From NCBI GenBank assembly GCA_002499525.1, contig DAMC01000060.1:26672-31954 (forward strand): DNA of 5,283 nt, read 5' to 3'. A program made the translations under genes and the position numbers. Origin of the DNA: Nitrosopumilales archaeon UBA218. Lineage in GTDB: Archaea > Thermoproteota > Nitrososphaeria > Nitrososphaerales > Nitrosopumilaceae. Below the pieces are notes generated by a model that saw only the letters and a program-made list of their open reading frames with translations, was not told where the DNA came from and did not search any database. This document shows positions 1 through 5,283 of the stretch, in pieces. Position 1 is the first letter of the stretch, and each line of letters starts with the position of its first letter.

Positions 1-1463
1 GTGTTGCCGTCAAGATCAAAAACAGAAACAGAAATTGTATTGGTGCCTTTCTTTAAGGGGTTTACATCAAGGGTGAACTTGAGATTTTCTGAATAAACAA
101 ATGTCTTGAATCCGTCTGGAATCTGCAATTGAGTTTGTTCCGCTTGGCTTGCTGGTAGTGAAGAATTTGTCAAGAGTGCAACCAATCCAAGCAAAGCAAT
201 ACCAAGCATAGCTTCTGTTCTCAGGGATTTTCTGAGTTTTTCATAGACTTTGATGCCTGAATCAAGTGAGCTTTGAGCAGGTTTTTGAATTTTAAATTGG
301 TTGTATCCACCTAATGCAACCATTGCAGAACCAATTGCTATTTTGCCAATGATTAACCAACCATAGTAAGATTGGCTTAGCTGCACTACATCATCGTCGA
401 TGAGCCAAAGTAAAGTAGGACCTGTAATGATTACAATTCCTAAAGCAACAAGAATTACTGATGAAAATCTTGGTATCATCAATAGACTGGCAAGCTCTTT
501 TTTCGAGTCTTCTAGTTTTGTAAAAGATGGAAGCAATATGTATCCAAAAAATATCACACCGCCAATCCAAATTGACGCAATTAGGTTGTGGGCATAATCA
601 ATTACTACTGCAGAGAATTGTTCGCTTGCAGCACCGTGGCCTATAGCAGTAGTAGTACCGATCAGTGCCAGTGAAAGCCCAAGAACCAAAAATTGTTTTC
701 TAGTTGAACCTGCAGTTTTGTTTTCAAGCAAAAACCAGACTGCTAACAAAATCACTGTTATGCCCATTCGTATTTCCCAAACCGTACCAAACGCAGTGTT
801 GAGCACATCAGAGGCTGATGCCTTTAGGCGAACTGTCTGAACTATTAGCATCATAATATTCGACGCAAATACTGCAAACAGTCCAATTCCAGTTAATGTA
901 GAAAATTTACTGTGAAAGAACTTTTGAAATTCCGCGTTTTCTTTGAACCATTTTCGGTTTCTTGCACCTCTCCAAACAAGCAATATTGCAACTGCCGCGC
1001 CAAGTACAATTACTTGGCCAACCAATCCTGGAAATCTTGCAGCTGCTTCTGGAAAGTAAATTTCTTGTTGTAGGGTTTGTTTTGGCTGAGCTGGCAATTC
1101 CACATTTCCAACACCAAAGACAAATGCATACTCCGGCAAATGTCCATCAATTTTTGACAAAACTTTGGTAGTTACCGTGTAAATTCCATTTTGAAGTGGT
1201 GCTGTCGTTACTACAAGGGCTTTTTCGTCGCCTTGCAAATAATTTGTATCCTTGTTGTCTATTTGCTTTCCAGAACTATCAATGACTTTGATGTCGCTAA
1301 ACCTCAAGTCTACTGGTTCTGAATAATGAATTGTTATCTGGGTTATACCAGCTCCTACATTAGTTGATGCTTTTGGATTAGAGTCTATTATCAAAGGATG
1401 TGCATACGCAAGTGGTACTGTAAATGCAAACAACAACACTAGAACAGGAAGAATTTTTTTCAA
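1..1463 (-). CDS. copCD: CopC-CopD fusion copper protein, C-terminus beyond window
   Basis: Likely binds Cu(II) outside the cell membrane and passes copper to or through its membrane part. 487 codons are visible. Residues 1-21 form a signal peptide ending AYA. Residues 22-122 are a CopC beta-sandwich: His22 becomes the N-terminal residue after cleavage, and KIDGHLPEYAF (104-114) matches the conserved DGH segment, so His22, Asp106 and His108 are the probable Cu(II) ligands. Residues from about 145 to 434 are a multi-helix CopD domain, with GHGAAS (275-280), an AHN...WIGG helix (291-302), RFSS..TG (332-348) and YGWLIIGK (367-374). From about 443 a new extracytoplasmic beta domain begins, resembling YtkA-like domains, and is cut by the window edge. 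This order recalls Bacillus YcnJ. The TTG start is forced: the codon just before it is an in-frame TGA, and the next start candidate would remove the KK charge of the signal peptide. It is divergent from the gene at 1564. Whether it imports copper or detoxifies it cannot be decided here. Confidence 0.93.
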   Translation of the reverse strand, partial: MKKILPVLVLLFAFTVPLAYAHPLIIDSNPKASTNVGAGITQITIHYSEPVDLRFSDIKVIDSSGKQIDNKDTNYLQGDEKALVVTTAPLQNGIYTVTTKVLSKIDGHLPEYAFVFGVGNVELPAQPKQTLQQEIYFPEAAARFPGLVGQVIVLGAAVAILLVWRGARNRKWFKENAEFQKFFHSKFSTLTGIGLFAVFASNIMMLIVQTVRLKASASDVLNTAFGTVWEIRMGITVILLAVWFLLENKTAGSTRKQFLVLGLSLALIGTTTAIGHGAASEQFSAVVIDYAHNLIASIWIGGVIFFGYILLPSFTKLEDSKKELASLLMIPRFSSVILVALGIVIITGPTLLWLIDDDVVQLSQSYYGWLIIGKIAIGSAMVALGGYNQFKIQKPAQSSLDSGIKVYEKLRKSLRTEAMLGIALLGLVALLTNSSLPASQAEQTQLQIPDGFKTFVYSENLKFTLDVNPLKKGTNTISVSVFDLDGN

Positions 1464-1524
1464 TCAAACAAGAGTGGTCATTTTGCTAATTTAAACAATC
1501 TATCTGTTTGATGTTTCTACCACT
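1463..1524. repeat. Two interleaved short inverted repeats between divergent genes
   Basis: An 8-base element ATCAAACA (1463-1470) has its exact reverse complement TGTTTGAT at 1505-1512. A 6-base element AGTGGT (1473-1478) has its reverse complement ACCACT at 1519-1524. The arms are interleaved rather than nested, so they cannot form one simple hairpin. They flank the copCD TATA box and lie just upstream of the TATA box of the gene at 1564. They could be paired regulator half-sites, or chance in AT-rich DNA. Confidence 0.35.
1487..1495 (-). promoter_or_regulatory. TATA box of copCD
   Basis: On the minus strand the sequence reads TTTAAATTA, centred 28 nt before the TTG start at 1463. In archaea transcription starts about 25-28 nt downstream of the TATA centre, so the transcript should begin at or next to the start codon (leaderless). 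No Shine-Dalgarno-like sequence precedes the start. Confidence 0.65.
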
Positions 1525-1533
1525 TTCAAAAAG

Positions 1534-1539
1534 TAAATA
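1534..1539 (+). promoter_or_regulatory. TATA box of the gene at 1564
   Basis: TAAATA, preceded by an A-rich AAAAG stretch that could be the TFB-recognition element. Its centre is 27-28 nt before the GTG at 1564. It supports that GTG over the TTG at 1549, for which no TATA-like sequence lies at the right distance. It sits inside a short dyad, AAGT (1531-1534) and ACTT (1540-1543). Confidence 0.6.
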
Positions 1540-1563
1540 ACTTGAACCTTGGTATGCACATCT

Positions 1564-2184
1564 GTGAAGATACTAGTTGTCATGGTTTGCATGACTTTGC
1601 TTTTTACCGGAATCACTCCAGTATTTGCACACGAGTCCATGACAGTTGACAAGTATAATATCGAAATTGGCTGGAAGGAAGAGCCACCTCTAGTAGGACA
1701 ACAAAATTCTATAACATTTGAATTTACAACTGATGAAGGTAAAGGCGTCAGCTCCGGAGTTGTCAATGCCTTCAAGGATCTAACTGCCACTATCAAGTCA
1801 GGCAGCGTATCAAAGCAACTTGACATTCTATCTGGTGAGAAAACCGGACAATATTATGCAAAAATCATACCAACACAAATCGGTAGTCTTACCATAGAAC
1901 TGACTGGAACACTTGAGGGAGTCAAAGTAAACAAGCAAGTTGAAATCGAAGACGTTGCCAATATCAACGAAATAGCATTTCCACCAACAGATACTACTGG
2001 TTCGTCAGACATTGCAAAAATAAAGAACACTTTGGGACAATTACAACAAGACGTTTCACAGCTTAGTGATGGTGGACAGACTGGTCGCACTTCAGGAAAA
2101 TCATATGACTATGCAATATTTGCAATGGGTATTGGTGCTGCAGGCATTATACTTGCAGTAATTAGTTTAGTAAAAAGAAAATAA
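1564..2184 (+). CDS. Exported, membrane-anchored beta-sandwich protein next to CopCD
   Basis: 206 residues from the GTG start. Residues 1-22 are a signal peptide (MKILVVM... ending VFA), leaving His23 at the mature N-terminus. Residues about 28-130 form one beta-rich, Ig/YtkA-like domain with a GWKEEPPLVGQ segment (36-46), a GQYYAKIIPTQIG segment (95-107) and an LTGTLEG hairpin. A Ser/Thr/Gln-rich linker follows, with a short possible coiled coil around SDIAKIKNTLGQLQQDVSQL, then a single membrane helix (about 183-202) and a KRK tail, so the domain faces outward. The EPPLVG pattern is, from memory, common in proteins beside CopC in bacteria and archaea; a copper-chaperone role is inference. 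A TTG at 1549 would add five residues, but the TATA spacing and a cleaner signal peptide favour GTG. It is divergent from copCD and convergent with the plastocyanin-like gene, leaving 5 nt between stop codons. Confidence 0.85.
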   Translation: MKILVVMVCMTLLFTGITPVFAHESMTVDKYNIEIGWKEEPPLVGQQNSITFEFTTDEGKGVSSGVVNAFKDLTATIKSGSVSKQLDILSGEKTGQYYAKIIPTQIGSLTIELTGTLEGVKVNKQVEIEDVANINEIAFPPTDTTGSSDIAKIKNTLGQLQQDVSQLSDGGQTGRTSGKSYDYAIFAMGIGAAGIILAVISLVKRK

Positions 2185-2189
2185 AGAAA
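2172..2189 (-). terminator. Probable T-tract terminator of the plastocyanin-like gene
   Basis: On the minus strand the 18 nt directly after the stop codon (TAG at 2192-2190) are thymine apart from three other bases, with runs of up to five T. Archaeal RNA polymerase can terminate at such oligo-T stretches without a hairpin. The tract lies over the last codons (K-R-K-stop) of the convergent gene, so part of its composition is explained by that lysine/arginine tail. Confidence 0.5.
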
Positions 2190-3044
2190 CTATAGTTTTG
2201 GAATCAATCTAGTTCTTGCACTGATTGCAACTATGCCAATTATGGAAGTCGCAAGAATTATGCTTGCAAGAGGACCGAACTCCGGAACTACTTTTGCAGT
2301 AACTGTTTCACCCTTTGGGCCTGTCCATGTTGCTGGATCATCAGTTGGTAATCCCAGTCCTAGAATTTTGACTTGGACGTCCAACGGACTGTCTGAACCT
2401 AGAGTCGATGTCGTAAACTCTGTGACTCCGCTATGTGCATGCTGTCCTAGTTCTGATAGAACCTGATTGCCGTCTTGCATGGCAGTTATCTCAAAGTTAA
2501 CATGCATTGCTGGATTGCCGTCGGAATCAGTAAACTCTACTGAGAGTTCAGCCTGAGAATCCTTTTTTGGTTTATTTGAATCAACGTGGACTGCTATGGA
2601 ACCGTCTTGCGACATTACCATTGCGCCATGTTCATGCATGTCTCCAGTACTGCTCTGAGCGTGAGCTTCTTGAACAATCACCGCTCCTTGCATCCATGGA
2701 TGTACTTGACAAAAATACTGGAACGTGCCAGCCTCTTCAAATTTGTGTGAAAAGGTTTTTCCTGCCAAGAACAGATCGCTGTTAAAGTTTCCATCAGGAC
2801 CGTTCTGCGGGTCGCCACTTGTTACAGTGTGTGATGCAGTGTCTTCATTGGACCAGTTTACCTCGCTACCCGTATCGATTGTTATGGTAGATGGAACATA
2901 GCATTCATTTTTTGATTCACAACCAGGAGATGACGCACCTGCCGATATGCTGACATTTGCAGTTTGATGATCTGCAAACGCAGGAGATGCTGCCACCATA
3001 GCTGCAAATATTGCCAAAATGGTGCCTAACAATATATTCTTCAT
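2190..3044 (-). CDS. Plastocyanin-like blue copper protein with PEFG-CTERM tail
   Basis: Predicted outer-surface electron carrier, 284 residues. Residues 1-24 are a signal peptide ending AFA. Residues about 28-125 are a cupredoxin domain with a full type-1 copper site: His72 (in ASHTV), Cys112, His115 and Met118 (in YFCQVHPWMQG). Cys42 and Cys48 (GCESKNEC) may form a disulfide. A linker at about 126-146 carries Met136, His137, His139, Met142 and Met144, possibly a second copper site. Residues about 147-252 are a second beta domain with a further QHAH pair (201-204). VPEFG (253-257) is followed by a hydrophobic segment (about 259-275) and a basic tail (Arg277, Arg279, Lys283): a PEFG-CTERM sorting signal, known in this phylum and thought to be processed by an archaeosortase. 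The ATG start gives a perfect signal peptide and has a TATA box 26 nt upstream. The redox partner is not known; ammonia-oxidation electron transfer is inferred. Confidence 0.95.
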   Translation of the reverse strand: MKNILLGTILAIFAAMVAASPAFADHQTANVSISAGASSPGCESKNECYVPSTITIDTGSEVNWSNEDTASHTVTSGDPQNGPDGNFNSDLFLAGKTFSHKFEEAGTFQYFCQVHPWMQGAVIVQEAHAQSSTGDMHEHGAMVMSQDGSIAVHVDSNKPKKDSQAELSVEFTDSDGNPAMHVNFEITAMQDGNQVLSELGQHAHSGVTEFTTSTLGSDSPLDVQVKILGLGLPTDDPATWTGPKGETVTAKVVPEFGPLASIILATSIIGIVAISARTRLIPKL

Positions 3045-3065
3045 TGGCCGGTTATAGTCTCAGCC

Positions 3066-3074
3066 AAATAAAAA
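3066..3074 (-). promoter_or_regulatory. TATA box of the plastocyanin-like gene
   Basis: On the minus strand TTTTTATTT is centred about 26 nt before the ATG at 3044, which fits a leaderless transcript. It lies in the 44-nt gap after the CFI-box gene. The five-T run could also terminate that upstream gene, so one element may serve two purposes. It is possible instead that the two genes are also read together. Confidence 0.55.
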
Positions 3075-3088
3075 GCCTGTTGTAATTA

Positions 3089-3877
3089 TTACCTACGAAA
3101 TCTCGCAATAATAATTGCAGGCAATACAAAGTAAATTCCTGCATTCAAAGCAATGATCCCAATTCCGTATCCTAGAACCTGAGATTCTGAATTCGCATGA
3201 ACATTTTGCATAATGGATAGAGTAGAAAGCATTGGAGTAATTGCCACCCTGACGGTTTCCTTTAACAACGGATTCTGTCTCTCCCAGTCCGCTATGGTCG
3301 GACTGAATGTATAGTAAAACTGATCAAAGCCTGTCATGAAAGCAGTTCCTGAATTTGTCTTGAACAAAACATTGTCTCTTATTTCTCTGAGCATCTGTAC
3401 TTGAGGTGCCAGTTCTGTACCGAGTGCTGCTGTAGCAATCAGACAACCAGACTTTGGTTTAGCAGATGATGTATCTGCAGAAGCTCCTTTGACAAAGACG
3501 GAAAATGTTGCTGACTCTGGAGGAATTGGATTGAAAACTATTCCTTCCACATCAATTTTGATCTTATTCTCACCGTCTTGCAGATTCATTGGTATTGTGC
3601 CAGTGCCAATAGCCGTGTGGGTAAGAGGTATTGGACCAAAAATTACTTTTTGAGCGTTTGTTGCCTCCACTTTATAGTCCACATGCTCTTGTATCGAGTT
3701 TGTTTTTGGATTAATGAAACTGATCTTAATTTTGGTTTGCTCGTTAGCAATTGGATTTTCCGGGTCTGTTTCTATTTTGATATTCAAAGTTCCTTTGTCA
3801 GTTGAAAGCTGCTGTGATTCTGCAAATATTGGCACTACAAAACTAATCATCAATAATAATGCAATCAAAAATCTCAT
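3089..3877 (-). CDS. Exported CFI-box-CTERM domain protein
   Basis: 262 residues, function unknown. Residues 1-19 are a signal peptide ending IFA. Residues about 28-131 form a beta-rich Ig-like domain (GTLNIKIETDPENPIANEQ onward). A short Ser/Ala/Lys/Pro linker leads to the CFI box, which here reads CLIATAALG from Cys145, the only cysteine in the protein. It continues with LAPQVQMLREIRDNVL, a YYTFSPTIADW segment and LLKETVRVAITPML to about residue 222. A membrane helix (about 234-256) and a basic ARFRR end follow. The CFI-box-CTERM family is recognised by this CFIATAAYG-type motif; no activity is established for it that I know of. The conserved cysteine before a membrane helix could be a site for lipid or other attachment, but that is inference. 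The ATG start gives a clean signal peptide and has a TATA box 28 nt upstream. The gene ends with tandem TAA stops. Confidence 0.9.
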   Translation of the reverse strand: MRFLIALLLMISFVVPIFAESQQLSTDKGTLNIKIETDPENPIANEQTKIKISFINPKTNSIQEHVDYKVEATNAQKVIFGPIPLTHTAIGTGTIPMNLQDGENKIKIDVEGIVFNPIPPESATFSVFVKGASADTSSAKPKSGCLIATAALGTELAPQVQMLREIRDNVLFKTNSGTAFMTGFDQFYYTFSPTIADWERQNPLLKETVRVAITPMLSTLSIMQNVHANSESQVLGYGIGIIALNAGIYFVLPAIIIARFRR

Positions 3878-3899
3878 ACGCTACAATTCGAGTTGTGTG

Positions 3900-3910
3900 T
3901 ATTATAATTT
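3900..3910 (-). promoter_or_regulatory. TATA box of the CFI-box gene
   Basis: AAATTATAATA on the minus strand, centred about 28 nt before the ATG at 3877, consistent with a leaderless message. Its core ATTATAAT (3901-3908) is a perfect palindrome and is identical to the core of the opposite promoter at 3932-3939. Confidence 0.65.
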
Positions 3911-3931
3911 GCTTAACTAGAGTACCCCAAC

Positions 3932-3939
3932 ATTATAAT
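3932..3939 (+). promoter_or_regulatory. TATA box of the gene at 3966
   Basis: ATTATAAT, centred about 30 nt before the TTG at 3966, so the leader would be absent or only 2-4 nt long. It lies in the 88-nt divergent gap, 31 bp centre to centre from the identical box of the CFI-box gene. Because the core is palindromic, each box could in principle work in either direction. Confidence 0.6.
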
Positions 3940-3965
3940 GGAATTTCAGATTAGAATATTTTGAA

Positions 3966-4745
3966 TTGGATCGACTCGGAATTTTTGGTATTTTGGTACT
4001 GTTGGCAGTTGGCTCCATTGGAATAGTGAACGCGCAAAGTGTCAAACCGGTTCAAGACATTGTATATACTGCAAAATTTGTTTGCGGCTCTATTATGGAC
4101 AGTGACGGTCCGCTCCGACCTGGACATTATGAGACGTCTATTGATATTCTAAACAACAAGGGTTACAAAGTCAATATTGTATGGTCCGCAGTTATCAATG
4201 ATGGTCCTACATCCAATGCAATTCTCAAAAACTTGGAGCCCGAAAACTCTACTGGAATAAGCTGCCGTGACATAAAGGGTGTATTTGGAATTGACACAAA
4301 AGAGATGTTAGAAGGATTTGTGTTAATCAAAGTACCTGTTTCTTCTCTTAAAGGATTTGATAACGAGCAGGTAATACCGGATTTATCCCAAGATGCAAGC
4401 AAGATTTTGGACGTCCATGTGTTTTATTCTGCAAACGCACTGGAGACACTACCACATGAAATAGCCGTAGAAAAAATCTCCTTTTACATAATTCAGGACG
4501 GAAATCACAAAATCCCAAAAGAGTCTTTTAGAAAACTTTTGGATGTGAATGTTCCAATAAAGCTAAACGACGTGTTGGATGTCCAAGAGACAGTCAGGTC
4601 TTTTATTGCTACGAAATACTCTCTTGACAAAAATGACCTAGACAAAATTGTATTGAGAATCAAGGACACATCAATTAGCGTTAGTACCATGTTAGATGAT
4701 CATGCAGTATCTCTACATGTAGTCCAACCTAGAATGGCAAGCTAG
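3966..4745 (+). CDS. Exported soluble protein of unknown function, two-cysteine domain
   Basis: 259 residues. Residues 1-23 are a signal peptide (ending VNA) and there is no other membrane helix, lipobox or sorting tail, so the product should be soluble outside the membrane. The N-terminal half (about 33-180) is beta-rich: FVCGS (38-42), GPLRPGHYETSI (48-59), an ISCRDI segment (98-103), EGFVLIKVPV, and LDVHVFYSA further on. Cys40 and Cys100 are the only cysteines and may pair. From memory this spacing (CG, PG-Y-T, C-x-D-I, GFV, LDV-x-x-Y) also occurs in uncharacterised bacterial exported proteins; I could not check this. The C-terminal part (about 185-259) looks like a second small domain with a helical stretch (ETVRSFIATKYSLDKNDLDK) and strands. 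TTG is the first start after the in-frame stop TAA at 3936-3938, and it has a suitably placed TATA box. It is divergent from the CFI-box gene. No function can be named. Confidence 0.83.
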   Translation: MDRLGIFGILVLLAVGSIGIVNAQSVKPVQDIVYTAKFVCGSIMDSDGPLRPGHYETSIDILNNKGYKVNIVWSAVINDGPTSNAILKNLEPENSTGISCRDIKGVFGIDTKEMLEGFVLIKVPVSSLKGFDNEQVIPDLSQDASKILDVHVFYSANALETLPHEIAVEKISFYIIQDGNHKIPKESFRKLLDVNVPIKLNDVLDVQETVRSFIATKYSLDKNDLDKIVLRIKDTSISVSTMLDDHAVSLHVVQPRMAS

Positions 4746-4771
4746 TTTCCAGTCGCAAAACTTCTTAAAAG

Positions 4772-4778
4772 TTAAATA
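4772..4778 (+). promoter_or_regulatory. TATA box of the gene at 4802
   Basis: TTAAATA, centred 27 nt before the TTG at 4802, preceded by AAAAG as at the 1534 promoter. An AACTT (4759-4763) and AAGTT (4769-4773) dyad overlaps its upstream edge, at the place where a TFB-recognition element or a regulator would bind. An AAAGGG at 4785-4790 could be mistaken for a ribosome binding site, but it would be upstream of the predicted transcript start. Confidence 0.6.
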
Positions 4779-4801
4779 TGTTCTAAAGGGCCTCCAGTCT
4801 G

Positions 4802-5283
4802 TTGAACTCTCTTAGATTTGTTGTTCCAGTTTTTGTCTTTGTATTGTTTGCTCCTTTTTCATTTCTGCCTGTAGCACATGGTGATGGCCTCACCCAGGAA
4901 AATCTCCCGCCAGCAACTTTTGGAAATAGACAAGCAGCGCTGTTTATCAAAATTAATCCTCCAATTCTGACCAAAGATACTATCGGAGATACATTTCTAG
5001 AGCTAAAACTCTTTGATTCAAAAACCCAGGATCCAATCAAACATACTACATTTGCAGTTGAAACTTGGAAGGATGACAAACTCTTGTTGAGAAGCAGCTT
5101 TCATACACACTCTGGTGATCTGGTTCTGAAGATCAAACCAACCAAAGTTGATGTAAACCAAGTTGTAGTGTTCGGAGATCAATTAGAACAACTTCCAAAC
5201 ACATGGACTGCATTTGGAGATAAAATTGACGTCAAGGCGCCGGTCTTACTTGAGTCAGGATTATACCATTTCAAAATTTCAGT
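4802..5283 (+). CDS. Exported beta-rich protein of unknown function, C-terminus beyond window
   Basis: 160 codons are visible and the frame is still open at the window edge. Residues 1-27 are a signal peptide (NSLRFVVPVF... ending VAHG). The mature part starts DGLTQENLPPATFGNRQAAL and continues with alternating hydrophobic residues: LFIKINPPIL (47-56), FLELKLFD (65-72), KHTTFAVETWKDDKLLLRS (80-98), GDLVLKIKP (105-113) and ESGLYHFKI (151-159), which suggests a beta-sandwich domain of about 130 residues. From memory, proteins starting this way are frequent in ammonia-oxidising archaea and have no assigned function. FHTHSG (100-105) is the only obvious histidine cluster. TTG is the only start between the upstream in-frame TAA (4784-4786) and the signal peptide, and a TATA box lies 27 nt before it. 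The gap to the preceding gene is 56 nt with its own promoter, so co-transcription is not needed. Confidence 0.82.
   Translation, partial: MNSLRFVVPVFVFVLFAPFSFLPVAHGDGLTQENLPPATFGNRQAALFIKINPPILTKDTIGDTFLELKLFDSKTQDPIKHTTFAVETWKDDKLLLRSSFHTHSGDLVLKIKPTKVDVNQVVVFGDQLEQLPNTWTAFGDKIDVKAPVLLESGLYHFKIS

Noticed and set aside
400..1171. Plus-strand frames inside copCD (400-597 and 962-1171)
   Set aside because: Both are antisense to a long, clearly recognisable CopC-CopD frame and show no protein features.
1549..1563. TTG at 1549 as start of the exported beta-sandwich protein
   Set aside because: It adds five residues before the signal peptide and lacks a TATA box at the right distance; GTG at 1564 has both. 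It cannot be fully excluded.
1500..1826. Open frame of 108 codons on the minus strand
   Set aside because: It lies over the well-supported gene at 1564-2184, has no signal peptide or recognisable domain, and covers the divergent promoter region.
1854..2090. Minus-strand frame with a cysteine-rich start that looks like a metal-binding peptide
   Set aside because: It is antisense to the beta-sandwich gene; the cysteines come from reading its codons backwards, and there is no promoter at the right place.
3578..3920. Plus-strand frames over the CFI-box gene, one with a hydrophobic start
   Set aside because: The hydrophobic pattern is the complement of the CFI-box protein's beta strands and signal peptide; no TATA box precedes them.
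4785..4790. AAAGGG as a ribosome binding site for the TTG at 4802
   Set aside because: The TATA spacing puts the transcript start at the TTG itself, so this stretch would not be in the message.
4748..4799. Direct repeat TCCAGTC at 4748-4754 and 4793-4799
   Set aside because: Seven bases in two copies flanking a promoter is weak, and nothing links it to a binding site or insertion.
4783..5079. Minus-strand frame of 98 codons at the right end
   Set aside because: It is antisense to an exported protein with a clear signal peptide, a TATA box and beta-strand pattern.

Overview
The window looks like chromosome of an ammonia-oxidising archaeon (Nitrososphaerota/Thaumarchaeota, probably Nitrosopumilales). 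The base composition is AT-rich. A blue-copper protein ends in a PEFG-CTERM sorting signal, which is characteristic of that phylum. TATA boxes sit about 26-30 nt before the start codons, as expected for archaeal leaderless transcripts. The assignment to phylum is fairly secure; the genus cannot be told from this window.

The window holds six protein genes, two of them cut by its edges, and no RNA genes, mobile elements or CRISPR. From left to right they are: (1) a CopC-CopD copper protein on the minus strand, starting at a TTG at 1463 and running off the left edge; (2) on the plus strand, 1564-2184, a signal-peptide protein with one beta-sandwich domain and a C-terminal membrane anchor; (3) on the minus strand, 2190-3044, a plastocyanin-like protein with a Met/His-rich linker, a second beta domain and a PEFG-CTERM tail; (4) on the minus strand, 3089-3877, an exported CFI-box-CTERM protein; (5) on the plus strand, 3966-4745, a soluble exported protein of unknown function with exactly two cysteines in its mature part; (6) on the plus strand from 4802 off the right edge, another exported protein of unknown function. 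Genes 1/2 and 4/5 are divergent pairs. Genes 2/3 converge with only 5 nt between their stop codons.

All six products begin with a signal peptide, so this is a cell-envelope block. The first three genes point to copper: CopC binds Cu(II) outside the membrane, CopD is the likely membrane partner, protein 2 belongs to a type often seen beside CopC, and protein 3 carries a complete type-1 copper site. Ammonia oxidisers of this group depend on copper for ammonia monooxygenase, multicopper oxidases and electron carriers, so a copper supply or electron-transfer role fits. Genes 4 to 6 have no known function; their link to copper rests only on position. Each gene appears to have its own TATA box, so the block is a set of single-gene units rather than an operon.

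Four of the six genes start with TTG or GTG. Promoter spacing, signal-peptide shape and upstream in-frame stops together fix most starts. There is no gene-free stretch longer than about 100 bases.
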